A DNA stretch of 64,000 bases from Zychaea mexicana (taxonomy: Eukaryota > Mucoromycota > Mucoromycetes > Mucorales > Lichtheimiaceae). This document shows, piece by piece, positions 1 through 11,881 of the stretch. Under the pieces are notes generated by a model. The model was not told the DNA's origin. It saw only the letters and a program-made list of their open reading frames with translations, and did no database searches. The stretch's first letter is position 1; each line of letters begins with the position of its first letter. The position numbers and the translations under genes are program-made. Location of the stretch: positions 62,001-126,000 of the forward strand of contig NW_026516701.1 of assembly GCF_025766255.1 (NCBI RefSeq). Direction: 5' to 3'.

Positions 1-249
1 GCAAAGAAGCTGTGGGCCTCCCTGTTGATGACTGTGATGCTGCGCGTTTCTGGAATCGAGACACCGTCTCTGTACTCAACATGCGATCTATCGTCCGGTC
101 GATCCGAGAAACTGGTCAGTATCCTGAGCGGTTTCAGCATGATCAGCCAAGCCTGCAGCGTCCCCAAGAGCGACTTGTTAACTGGGACAATCATCCGCCT
201 CCTCGTCGAACAGCACCGCGTGGTGAACCGCCGCCTGTTGTTGAGTTAG
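1..249 (+). CDS. possible 3' end of a gene cut by the window edge
   Basis: A frame open from base 1 to a TAG at 247-249 gives about 82 residues with mostly G/C third positions, unlike the A/T-rich flank, so some coding function is plausible. I recognise no family. The opposite strand is an alternative: it has a membrane-like stretch just to the right (about 250-340), but its frames are interrupted by stops. Strand and identity are therefore uncertain. Confidence 0.2.
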   Translation, partial: AKKLWASLLMTVMLRVSGIETPSLYSTCDLSSGRSEKLVSILSGFSMISQACSVPKSDLLTGTIIRLLVEQHRVVNRRLLLS

Positions 250-771
250 GACAGGAGCACAACGATGCCCAAAGACAAGATGCTGAGCAGCAGGTTCTTG
301 GTAGGAACCGACTGTTGATACAGATCCAAAACATATAATTGCTCTCAACCTTTTAATTTAACGCTATGAATACGCTGTATACGTATCTACCATCCACTCA
401 TTGCATATACATCATGATTACCAGATCAAAAAAAAATGCACGAAAAAGCCACAGAAAAAAAGTGGAAAAAAGGCATAAGAAAGCACATATAAAAAAAGAA
501 CACAATCAAACGTTTTTCCCTCTCTCTATTTCATTGTAACTAGTATCTCACTCTATTTCTTCCTGTTACTTTCAATCAACCCGGCCTGGTTAACGACAGG
601 CTTTCCCAAAGGGTTCCGAGAAGGAAGTAAGTGTACTATTTCATATATCTTCTTCTAGGCTTCTGATTGGCTCACTACTCAAATTCCTTGCTCTCAATGC
701 AAGAAATCAGTTTACACCACCTCCTCCGCATATTCTTTTTAACCAAGGGAATATATCAGTCAACAACGACA
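250..771. other. intergenic, upstream of the TPX2-like gene
   Basis: A/T-rich sequence with A-tracts near 430-500 and a pyrimidine-rich stretch at 510-560. It presumably holds the promoter and 5' leader of the gene starting at 772. No other feature seen. Confidence 0.4.
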
Positions 772-3755
772 ATGGAAGACGACATTGTTTCTTATGATTT
801 CGATGCTCCTAAATTTTATGATTTCCAGCATCCAGAACGATCTTTGGCTCTATGGAATGATTCATGGTTTGGTAAATAAGATACTTCTTGGTTTTTTCGT
901 GGGTGGAGTGGTTTTAAAAATTATATAAACATTGCTAATCCAAAGTTCCTCACTGGACCATGAATCCACTTATATATCCAGCGACGCACACTCCTGAAAT
1001 ATTACAAACACGTACCAATCGTTTACGCTTACGGGGCCGTCGACCAGTGCTGCCACCACCATTCAGGCCCACTCCTAAGAAAGGAACAATACCGCCCTTG
1101 CCAACAACTGTGAATAAAAAAGCACCAACGGCAGTAGCAGCAGCAGTACAACGACCCAACACGACCACAGCTGCTACCACTACTGTTCCATCAGCCGCGA
1201 CGCATACTCGACGAGACATATTTAGCGCACTTGTTGCTTCTTCAAAAACCACAGCACCATCATCAAAAACAGCAGGACGCCAACAAAACGAAAAGCAGCA
1301 GCGTCATCATCATGTTCCTGCTAAAACAACAAAGACCTCACAAAGCGTAACTACCACTACTGGTGGTGGTAGTGGTGGTGGTAATACAGCAAGATTCGCT
1401 CGACCAACAGCGGCATCTATCAGCAAATCGCGTATTGTCTCTGAACGACGTGATGTGGCTACTGAACTCAAGCGTATCACGGAAAGATTTATTGAAAGAA
1501 AACCGTCGCAAAGTGGACCCGTCGTAACACCGATTGATAAGCAAAAAGAAGCCTCAATGACAAGTATGAGCGGTGGTAAAGATAATAATCGAGACGAGAA
1601 TAACAAAGAGAACGTTCCTCCGCATGAACGATCGCGTTTGGCAGTACAACACCAACAGCCTGCGAAGCAGCAACAAGAAGAGCAGGGATTCGAAGAACAG
1701 ACACGGGAAGAGCAGCGGCCGCCGCATAAAGCACAACAGAAACGACGACGAGTAATACCAACGCTTCCTTCTGAACGTCAATATTTGGCCCAGCAGATGC
1801 CCACAGAAAGAGCTCCCAGGGACGAGGAAGAACAAGAGCTGTTACAAAAGGATGTTGAATTGGCTATGCGGCATGAAGATCCTTTTGATGGGGTGAGCGA
1901 GGGACGAAGGCTGGAGGACAAAGATGCGACTTTTGATATTGTTGACAACAGACGCTCATCGCATGACGAGTTGACATCGCATCCAATACACCAAGAGCAG
2001 TTACGAGATACGAATGAAACAACAATGTCAAATGCAGGCAATGGACGATCGTTATACGACGAATTGGCCGCGGGTGATAACGAGCAGCAACAGCAACATC
2101 GCTCACAAGACAAGTACGGTGATACCAGTATGTCAAACATTGAAGAACATGAAGAATTGGACGATATGTGGCTACAAGAGGCGACGCAGGATTCGACCAT
2201 GGCTAGTTGGTATAGGAACAAATCGTTGCGCCAAGAAGGAAACGATAACGTTTCTGCGACGCGTATGAATGAGGAAGACTTACCTGTACCAAGGAAACCC
2301 ATGCACAATGTAACTGAGACGTCGCCAGTACAACACCGTGGTACTTATGCCGCCCATGAGGATAATGAGGAGCGATTTTATCATCAAGACAACAACAATG
2401 ATGATGAAAATCGGGTACGGATGGATGAGGACACTACTGCTGGTATGGACAACGTAGAACAAGAGTCTCATCAAGGCGAGATCATCACCACACCAAATAT
2501 CCATCAAAATTTGGCTCGACAACGTCATGATCAACCATTACCAACCACCACCAATTCTCACACAAGAGATGATGATCAAGAAGAAGTAGAACCAACGGAC
2601 GATCAACAGGGTGAAAAAAGAATGCAACGCTGGCTCGACAATCTGCCTCCCACTCGTCATAGCACCACTACCAACACCTTGCTTAAAAGCAATGTACCTT
2701 CAACATCTCGCTCTTCTAAAATACCCACAATGGAAACACAACCCACTTCTTCAAGCATCTATGATACTCCTGAACAATTCCGCTACGGAACACCACATTC
2801 GCCACTCAGACCATCGTTATCTTACTTACCATCATCACCCTTGCCGCTTTATAATGACACCAGTCGGTTGTCAACCATTCTAGCAACAGCAACAGCAGAC
2901 GCAGACCGTTCATCATTATCACTGACGAACACGATGCCAGAAACTATTACCACTACTACGCCTAATATCACCGGCAGCTTTGATGCATTGTTTCAGCGTT
3001 TGGCTACCATTCGATCCAGCCTACTTGATGTGGCCCAAACATCGGCTATCAAGCCTGCTGAATCTGATTTGATCCGCAACATGAAAAGACTTGAAGGATT
3101 AGTTGGTAGTAGTTATGATGGTACAAGCAACCAACAACAACCTTCACCGGCATCATCGGATGTTGCGATAATTGAACAAAGGATCGCTCGAGCGACTCAT
3201 GTGATTGAACAGTCCAAGCGGGATAGTCAGCAATGGTTTGTCAAGGACGCTAGGAAGCATACCCCACCGCTATTGCCACGATCCTCGGTAACTACTACTG
3301 AAAGCAACAACAAGAGGAAGCGAAAGAGCCTCATCCATGATCAACAAGAAGAACGACCTGCTAAAAGTTATAAAACGCTCAGCACTAACTCATCCCTTAT
3401 GGCAGTAAGTCTCTTATTCTTTCTTTCTGTGTGATCAATGAACATATATATAAACAATCCTTTTAACATCATAACAACAGCACAAGACTACTACAACGCG
3501 AAGAGATAGTATGCAACACAGCGTATCTGTAGCGGAACGAGTAGAAAGGCTGAAACAATCTGCATCACGTCGAGCGTCCAGAGTAAGCACTAACTCTCTT
3601 GCTTCCTTGCAAAAGTGGAAGAGAAAATGATCATAACAACTTTGTTTTCGTTATTTTTATAGGCTTCTGTAATCCCATACTACTTACCTATTGAGCCTAC
3701 TAGGCCAAAAAGCCCAACATTTGCTACTGACGCAAGATCGAAATCATCATCGTAA
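772..3755 (+). CDS. TPX2-like spindle assembly factor
   Basis: Four exons (772-871, 946-3404, 3481-3582, 3663-3755) join in frame to about 917 residues. TPX2 binds microtubules and docks and activates Aurora A at the spindle. The N-terminus (DFDAPKFYDF, then WNDSWF at residues ~9-33) matches the family's Aurora-binding head, in which two short aromatic blocks are followed by a WF pair. The C-terminus has a coiled segment (VAERVERLKQ) and a P-[KR]-S-P-x-F-x-T-x-x-R motif (RPKSPTFATDAR) as in TPX2-family tails. The ~800-residue middle is disordered, rich in Q, N, T and acidic residues. The start is the first ATG giving the conserved head. The last codons (TCG TAA) overlap a perfect donor sequence, so a further 3' exon is possible. 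Family assignment rests on the two terminal motifs; the middle is not conserved enough to judge. Confidence 0.7.
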
Positions 3756-4291
3756 GTTTTGTCTCTTTTCATTGCGTCGCTTAACTTTCTGGAATATCGT
3801 GATGGTCTGACCACGCAAAATCACTTTTGTTTTCACTATGTAGACGTAGCTTTCATTACTAAATTTGTACGTCATTTAAAATACTCTCCCATATTTACCC
3901 TAATCTTCTCATCCCATTGTATTTTTCTTCTTCCCTGGTGTTTTTTCATCACTGTTCTTACTATTACCGCCATATTTCTTATATATATACGTTTATTCAT
4001 TCAGTTCATGTCCACTCACACACCCTCTCTCGCTTTTCTACCGTCACATCCATGATATGCTTATACCCTTCTCCCACGCCCATTCATCTATCCACCATCC
4101 ATCGTCACATATTTGTTTTTCTTCCAAAGTATTGTAGTAAAAGAACATAAAGTAAACTCTTCCTGTTTGGATTTAGCGAAAAATTATAAAAGTCCAGTAA
4201 GAAGGAGACGAGGTAATTAAATTCATGCAAAAGAGCGCACAAGCCACACTATACCACTTTCTCCTTTCGTGTATATGTATAACTGTTGGCA
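3756..4291. other. intergenic, pyrimidine-rich
   Basis: T/C-rich sequence with short stop-riddled frames. It holds the 3' end of the TPX2-like gene and the promoter of the RNase P subunit gene. Any extra TPX2 exon would lie here, but I could not find a convincing one. Confidence 0.4.
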
Positions 4292-4842
4292 ATGGCAGCA
4301 ACAGCAACAGCTGAAACCGTAAAACCAAGGCGGATCACACGCTTGCCCTTGAAGGAATGGGAATACCTCAAGTTAAAAGTGTAAGTTTGTTCAGTTACTT
4401 TTTGTTTCCTGCAAAACACCTAGAAAAAAAGACTCTTTGACAAACGGGCAGCGATCTCCACACATCTAGATGGTCTGAAAACTTTATTCCTAATGTCACT
4501 GAAGTGACTTTCCGCATGAGTATACAACAAGCACTTCAATCGTCTTTTGGGTTGGCTGGCGCATCCATTGTCATTGATGTTTTGGATTGGGATGACAAGA
4601 CCAACATTGGATTCATTAAGGTGTCGCAAAAGTAAGTGTCTTGTGAGAACGAAAACATCTTGATGGTTTTTTTTACTGACTATTGTATATAACGCATGAT
4701 AAAAAACAGGGAGCTGGTTACTGTATGGACGGCATTAACACTTCACCAATTCCGGGTGAGTGGTCATGCTTGTAGTATAGAAGTACTAGGTGCTTCAGCG
4801 AGTTTGATTAGTTTGGCAGATGATAGTCGATCGCTGAATTAA
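4292..4842 (+). CDS. RNase P/MRP protein subunit, Rpp14/Pop5 family
   Basis: Three exons (4292-4380, 4452-4631, 4710-4842) join in frame to 133 residues, close to human RPP14 (124). The protein would be a small subunit of nuclear RNase P and/or RNase MRP, which process pre-tRNA 5' ends and pre-rRNA. It reads like RPP14 along its length: an N-terminal EWEYLKLKV strand, a central helix ending in QSSFG, IDVLDWDDKT, then VTVWTALTL, and a C-terminal LISLADDSRSL matching the family's hydrophobic-loop plus DSR/NSRE ending. Fungal members are often called Pop8. Both introns are under 80 nt with clear GTAAGT donors. Whether it is the Rpp14/Pop8 or a diverged Pop5 paralogue cannot be settled by eye. 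Confidence 0.75.
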
Positions 4843-4965
4843 TATAATTCGCTTTGTAAATATATATCACTCCTGTTATTATTATTATTATCTTTTTACA
4901 ATAGTAAATAGAGAGAAAGGACGAAGTATGTCTTCTATCTAAAATTCCTTAGCTATTTGGTTTTT

Positions 4966-7500
4966 TTATTGCATGGAATCGGGTAAAGTGACTCCAGTAA
5001 GGAAGAATGACCGTGTTGGAGCTTCTTCTTCTGTTTTCTTCTTTTCATCCTCCTCTTTCTTGTTCGCGTCTCCTTGTTGCGATGTTAATGATGACGATGG
5101 ATTACTAGCTTTGTCTGTTGATGCTGATTCTGCTGGCGGTGTCGGCTCTGGAGCAGAAACGATACATCCGCTTATGAACGACGATAATCCAATAGTCGTT
5201 TGCTCTTTTTCCACTGTTACTCCTGCCGCCGATGACGATTCGTTCTTTACTGGATCATCCTTCCAAGGATTATCTTGACACCAACTATCCTCGGGCGCTG
5301 TAGCTGTCGGTTTGCTTTCGCCCCATCCAGCTACATCCCCTTCTTTACCTTGCTCTTGTTTTAATTTATCTCGTTTGGCAGCAGATTCCGATGGCGATGG
5401 CGATGATGTAAGTACCAACGCAGGGGGAGGCGGCAAGAACGCATTAGCAGCTTTCTGTTGATGGTTAGAATGATGCTCAGAAAACGACTTGTTCGTAACA
5501 GACTCTGCAGGAGGCGGGGATGGTACAAAATATTCAGGGTTTGCAGCATTTGACGGTTGCAGAAATGCAGGAGCATTGTAACTCACGGACGGACGATAAC
5601 GATACGAGAGCTCGGTGAGATGCTCTAACCACGCCTGCATATCTGGGGCTGATTTGGCGCGGAAGGTTAAGGTTTTGGAGCTAGATTTGGTGCGTTGTCC
5701 CCCATCTGCAGCGATGGGTGATGCATAGTAAGACGCCAAAGTGGATGACGATGGGGTATGCGACATGTTGACCAGAGCGCCACCAGCGCCTCGTGCTCCT
5801 CCACGATGATGCTGCTGCAGCTGGAAAATCAAGTTGTGGTGAAGATTGGTCGAGAGTGTGGATACGTTGTAGTGCGGAACAAAGATTGTCGTGTCGGGCC
5901 GTGCAGGGTATGTTTTGGTGGTTCGGTACTCGTGAAGAAAGCCCGCAGGTGTTAGGACGTAGATGTACTCATGCCATCGATGTAGCAAGGATGAATTGCG
6001 TTCCATACGTGCAGCAAAAACAGGTTGGAGCAGTGGATGGGCATGGTTTGGATACTGCAACTGGTTGGGGTGTCTGAACCGTGCCTGTTCTGGAATCAGG
6101 TGTTGTCTGAATCGGCCGACAAAATCATCCCAGTCGTTATTGGCTTTCAGTTGCTCAATCGACTGCATGATCAGGGCAAGACTAGGATCTATGCCCAATG
6201 ATGTTTGTTCTCGTACTTTGACAATGTCTTCACATAACTGGCGGAATTCCTGTACAATGCGTTGCTCGGATATCATGACTTCCTTTTGTAAGCGCAGGAT
6301 GGTTTCGTGCATCTTGTTCGTTTGATGATACACCTTGAGCATTTGATTGACCACGGCTATATATGATCGGGGTAGATAAGGTGTTATAATCAAGTTCGAG
6401 GAGGCAGATTCATCTTGTTCTTATGCTACTGCTGCTACGGAGAGGCTATCACACAAACCTGCATTTATCAGCCATGGATCTTGCTTGCCTTCGCCATGGT
6501 GAGGATGCTGTTCGAAAAAGGCAAGTTGCCGATCCAGCCGAAGCACACGTCGTTTAGCCTCGCGTCGTAGATTCGCCAATTTGGATAGCTTGAGCCGATC
6601 ATCCAAACGAATTGACCGAATCATGCCTTTGAGGTCACGTTTCATGTTGCTTAAACTCGGTAACACATTGGACTTTAAAAATCCACTCATAGTTGCATGC
6701 CCTTTTGCCATGGCGTCATGCCGACCTTGCCATAACTGACAGACGTTGCGAATACCGTGCTGCGAGTTGTTGAAATGAGTATGTATTAAAGAACACGATG
6801 CGTCTGGATGCTGTTGCTGTCGGTGATGTTGATGCTCTTGTGAATCATCGACATTGTTACCGTTGCTACTCCCACTACCTTTGCCGAATACACCTGTTGT
6901 CTGCAAGAGTCGTCCATACGATTTTGATATTTGGCTTTCAACGTTGGCAAACTCATTGAAATGTTGGTGTAGCTGTTTGACGAGCATGTACCAAGCTTCG
7001 AGTCGTTCGGTCAATATTTGAACGGGTCGAATACCGCCATGATTGTCAGTGCTGTGCTCTTCAAGGGATACATGATTGTATCGATCATTATTGTCATGGT
7101 TGTCACAGTCGAATATCGGTGGATCGACATGATGATTGCTGCTGCTTTCCTCTTTTTCTTCTTCTGCTTCACTATGATTATCGGTCACTATTGTAGTTGT
7201 TGATGTTGAATTAATGTTGTCAGGTATAATTTTGGTGGGGAAATTCAGGTATGATATGGATGGAATCAAATGTTTCAGCGCAGAGGAGGATGGTGTTGTC
7301 GGTGTTGTGGTGGAGGAGGCCTCGCTGCTAACGGTACACGTTAAAGGGCGATGCAGCTGCAGAACCCCGCTGCGATCCGATAATGTTGGCGACGACAGTG
7401 GCGTTTTTGTTGCTGTTGTTTTGGTATCGGCTTGAGTTCGTGCCGGGAGAACTGCATTGTTGTTCCGTAACATCCAACGTTTCTTCTTAAATCCTGTCAT
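4966..7500 (-). CDS. Slm1/Slm2-like BAR-PH domain protein
   Basis: Two exons on the minus strand (7500-6459 and 6413-4966) give about 829 residues. Slm proteins are PI(4,5)P2-binding TORC2 targets at the plasma membrane (eisosomes). Residues ~140-480 form a helical BAR-like region (AWYMLVKQLHQHFNEFANVE, later MLKVYHQTNKMHETILRLQ). It is followed by a PH domain: RWHEYIYVLTPAGFLHEYR through a C-terminal helix with MQAWLEHLTELSYR (residues ~500-620). Before and after lie low-complexity Ser/Thr and acidic tails. The intron needed to join the frames is only 45 nt (6414-6458) and lacks an obvious CTAAC branch point, but both edges fit and the frame is kept across it. A frameshift in a decaying gene is the less likely alternative. 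Confidence 0.65.
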
Positions 7501-10027
7501 ATGTGCCTAGATGGTCGCTATGTCGTGTTCAAGTGTATACAATTGCGACGAGGGAGAAAAAATGATAAGACGAAAAATGAAGAGAGAAAGAGGAGAAAAT
7601 ATGCCTCCTATCACTGTTGCGGCTGCTGTTATTAGTTATAATCATTATTCACCTTCCTCTTTCTCTACCACTTATTATAATTCTCAAAACGACTGGCTGC
7701 TTCAAAATTGTGATTTGCTGTTGCCCCGTCGGGAAGTCCAACGCAAAGACGGTAGTGGTTTGTTCTCATGTAAAGATCAGCAGCTCAAATTGCAATATCT
7801 TCACTCTTAAATCACAAGAATAAGGATAGATAAGATGAGAAAGTAGAACTGTAGGCAGCATTGACGCTTATTTTTTCTTCATTGACTGTATGAATGTTAC
7901 ATTATTTTAGCACATCCACATTCAAGCCCGTTATTGATGTAGGAAGATACGTTAAATTCAGAATGTTAATATGAGTTTTCGCTATCAGTATAACTATCGT
8001 TGATGGTCAATACATCAAGGTTATCTACACAAGAAAGGTCTACACGAGAAAGATATCTCATTAATGCCAGTTGATGTGCTTCCGTATTCCGAGCCCTCTG
8101 TGCAAATTAAACACTTCGAAAGACTGAAGCTGTAAGATAGCAGTCTACACTAACACACGTTGATATTAAATTCGAAAAGGTACAGTTTGATCCCCTTTTC
8201 TCATGTACATGTGTTGACAATAGCATCCCGCATGTCATTTTTTCTCGTTCTTTTTGTCTCAAAGCATTTACACTGACTCGATTACCCGTTCATACAAAGA
8301 ACAAACTCTGGTATAATGAACATGTAAAGTGGTAGTAATAGGCATAAAAGGTCTTCTTCTGTTTTGAACATTGCGACATTGTGCTGATATATTTATCCCC
8401 GCAAGCATCAAAAAATACCAAATGGGTTCTAAGCCTTGTCCTCCGAAAGACAATGCTTCTACAATATGTTTTTTCACAGGCTTCTTAAAGATGACTATTT
8501 TTGGCAGGCAACGGCTGTGAAATGATTGGTGATTAGGAACAGCAAATTAAGGGAATGCTCCATGGTGCCGGGGTACCGCACGATTCTCATAATTAATTTC
8601 TTCACTTTTTTTTACAGTTTTTCTTATACTTCAAACAGCTACCGTGATATCAACGACGAAATGTAAAAAGATCTGTCAGTAGGGACATGGGCGGTCATCT
8701 TCTTTTTAGCTATTGAAACATGTAAAGCAGTACTTTAATTTTCTATAACCTCGCATAACAACAACAGTGATAATGAAATTAATGCGAAAACAACCTATCA
8801 AAATAACTGCTGTTTATTGCTATATCTTATACGACTATACTATCTATGTAAGCATGTTCTCCATTGCAAAGACATCCAGAGCAGAGATTAGAAAAGTATT
8901 GGTTAAGCAAATATACAAGACTTGATACCATTACTCCATGGTGGTAGTTATATATTCTTAGTGTCCACGTAGAATAAGCGTTCATAAGATACTGAGATTC
9001 TAATTAACTGCGTAGGCGACAATATAAAAGCGTGTTGTCTGCCGCGGGTGCACGTGTCCCTTTTTCTTTATCAGCCGCCATGATCGAATTTTTTACACTC
9101 GCCTTTCATCTCAACATGCTTCTTTGCTAGACCTCTCACCCACCCCCTTGCAACCTTGCTAGTTTTTATCGTCTTCGTCACTTTTGTCGGTCGCGCCTAG
9201 CTTTGCACTTAGGTGTGTGCCTTGATCTGTTGCATTTATACGTCGCTAAATCTGCTTCCACCCGCCGCCGTACCCAATATTACCGCCATCACATAATATG
9301 CTCCTGCTCCTGCAACTATGAAAATCGATCAATCATTATGTACGCAGCTATGTCCCTTATTGGATCCCGGTACGGTAAAGAGAAACTTTCTATCAAGACA
9401 TCTGTTTGTACCGGATCTTAGTTTACCACACTATTAACATACTTGGACAGGTACATGATGTGTATGCAGTCATTACAACTAGCTAACCAAAAGCATAGGA
9501 GAGTAAATAGAATCATCCAAAAAAACCAAAATTATACTCATACGACAAAGACCATTCTATACTAGACTCAATTAGATCAAAAAGTGCTGTTTCTGTAACA
9601 TATAGCAATATATACATTACTACATTATAAAGGGAAGGAAACTGTCTTTGAAAATAAGGTAGAATCATCGTTAACGAGCTCCATATAGCGCTTCAGCTCA
9701 TAGTCAATCATTTCATTTTGCCACATATTTCACTCATGCTTCTGCGTCGTGAAAAAATAATTGACAAAAGCACTATCAAGCACCTGATGTGCGACTAATA
9801 ATTCAGTATCTATAGCAGCCACTGCTTCTTGCAACGATCTTGCGAGTGGCTGACTGTGTTTTCTGCCTTCCTTGGGCGCCGATACACTCAACACCACTAC
9901 ACTGCATTGTATTTTACATTGCTTATTGATAATTCAGACAAGTATGAAATAATATAGTAAAATACAATAATATTGATGTTGTATCTACATACTCCTAAAT
10001 AAGCAGCAAAAATAGACTACAGGTACA
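7501..10027. other. gene-poor region
   Basis: Only short ORFs without recognisable similarity are present. The first few hundred bases are the likely promoter of the Slm-like gene, with a purine tract around 7550-7600. The rest is A/T-rich with many stops in all frames. A pyrimidine-rich block occurs at about 9060-9190. No RNA gene or repeat recognised. Confidence 0.35.
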
Positions 10028-10035
10028 GCAGATAT

Positions 10036-10752
10036 TAGGGGTCGCAATCTGACGCGCAGTTGAAGACAGGTCAATGGGTCGGGTTGATGCTTTTCTGACC
10101 CGTTGTGACCCGTGTACACATATGATACGTATGAGGTACTTGTATTTAAGTAGTCAATCTTCTTGTTAGGAAGCATCATTATATTAAAGATGTAGTTGTC
10201 AATGTGTCTGCTATAGAACTGTAACATAAAATGTACTTACATTCTTTTTATTGTGGGATTGTATTTTATATTCAAGGGTAGAGGATAAGTAAGCTATAAG
10301 CAATATATGTAAAATGAGTAAAGAAGCAGCAATAGTACAATGAGAACAGACAATAGAGGGTGGCAGTAAGAGACGCGATTTAACAAAAGACAGAAACGGA
10401 ATTGAGAAAAGAAAATCGAAGGAAGAAGAAAGAAGTAAAAAGAAAAAGGAAAAGGGAAAAGGATAAGGGGTATATAGGGAAGTCGATTGTCAACCACACT
10501 ATAAATATTATGCTTTCTTTAAAGCATGTGAGCCCAAGCGATTTCTTTTGTGATGGCACAGAACCCTTTACCTTTAAGAATAAGCACTCAGAACGTAGAT
10601 GTTGCTAGCACTGCTAGGAATTTGCGTGTCATCATCTTAGAGAGCTATTTATATATAGAGTTTTGCAATTCCAGTGCTCAAGTTCAGGTTAATTGATACT
10701 TTCTTAATCACCATATCGAAGTCAGTTTTGACCCGTCCAATTGCGACCCCTA
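10036..10752. mobile_element. non-autonomous hAT-type DNA transposon (MITE-like)
   Basis: The left end at 10036-10048 reads TAGGGGTCGCAAT and the right end at 10740-10752 is its exact reverse complement; similarity continues a few bases inward (GACG/GACG). An identical 8-bp direct repeat, GCAGATAT, lies immediately outside both ends (10028-10035 and 10753-10760). Eight-base target duplications with short terminal inverted repeats are the hallmark of hAT elements. Subterminal GACCCG/GGGTC motifs recur near 10073-10110 and 10728-10733, as expected for transposase-binding sites. At 717 bp with no transposase-like ORF it would have to be mobilised in trans. Confidence 0.8.
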
Positions 10753-10760
10753 GCAGATAT

Positions 10761-11809
10761 GCATCCTATTGTATCTATACCATAGAAAACCTCCTCAACC
10801 GTCTTTCTCGCCACCAACTACGCACTCAAAGACAGGACACACCACTACACCTGCTGTTACCTTCTGCTGGTCTACTCCATGGCTCGCCCTTGCTAAGTTA
10901 ATGTTAGACATTGACATCCTCTGTCATCCTGAAGAGGATTTCACAGCAGCAATAGATGACCCAGAACATGGCCAGTAGTTTTTGAGCTAGCTCAACAACT
11001 GCCTTCCATCACCACCACTACCACTACCTGACTCCAATATCTTCACCGATCCTGCCACTACTGCCTATATTTCAAAGTGCTCGATCCTTTGGTCCCTCTT
11101 GGAAAGTAGGTACGTTCCATCTCATCATATATATTTCATAGGAAAAAGGAAAAAAGAAGAATAGACAAAAAAACAGAAAAAAAAGATTATAACTACTATA
11201 ATTTATCCCCCTCATCAATGACTCCCAACCTTCATTCTGTGACCCTGCTCACTTGCCTCCCCCCCTTCCAATACCCACTTTACCTTTTTCCCTTTGCGTC
11301 CGAGCACCAGAACTTTTTTAGGCAGCTAGCTATGACACCACTATTGTTCTTTCATTTAGGCAAGTATATGTTAAGTTTTTGACGTAGCTCATCATTGCCC
11401 TTTGATAAAATAATCTCAACTATTCCACAAAAAAATTCTACTAATAACTTACTTGAAGAATGCATTTTCATACCTATAGACACCTTCTTACTAGCATGGT
11501 ATATTGTATATATAGTGATTGATTTATTAATTTATTTTTCTTAATATATTTCTTGGTTTTTTTTTGTTTTATTTCCTAAAGGTATAATAACTTTATTAAT
11601 TATAAGTATATCTATAGCTATAAAATTGTCAATTCCTATAATTTCTTTGAAACTTTATTAAATATTTAGTTACTATGAAATATATAAGTAAAATTGAAAA
11701 TGACTATCTTATATACCAGCTTGTTTTCATCATCATATCTTATTATCATCATCATCAATCACCATAACGTTTGCTGTCTTATATTTGTTTAAAGTTATGT
11801 TTACAACAA
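10761..11809. other. intergenic between the hAT-like element and tRNA-Glu
   Basis: Contains a C-rich stretch (about 10790-11080) with short frames rich in Pro/Thr/Ser but no recognisable domain, then strongly A/T-rich DNA (about 11380-11780) just upstream of the tRNA gene. I see no gene here. Confidence 0.35.
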
Positions 11810-11881
11810 TCCGCATTGGTCCAGTGGTCAGGATCTCTGTCTTTCACACAGATGGCCGGGGTTCGATTCCCCGATGCGGAA
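11810..11881 (+). tRNA. tRNA-Glu (anticodon UUC)
   Basis: A 72-nt cloverleaf. Acceptor arms TCCGCAT (11810-11816) and ATGCGGA (11874-11880) pair fully, with discriminator A at 11881. The anticodon stem TCTGT/ACAGA encloses the loop CTTTCAC, giving anticodon TTC at 11843-11845. The T arm carries GGTTCGATTCC, the internal B box, and the D-arm region (TGGTCCAGTGGTCAGGAT) fits an A box. No intron, and CCA is not encoded, as usual for eukaryotes. It reads GAA codons. It sits alone in a gene-poor tract. Confidence 0.95.

Noticed and set aside
8268..8477. 69-codon minus-strand frame in the 8-kb desert
   Set aside because: Short, isolated and without similarity I can name.
10769..10978. Pro/Thr-rich frame right of the hAT element, first suspected to be a gag-like remnant
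   Set aside because: No zinc knuckle, protease or other diagnostic motif; composition alone is not evidence.
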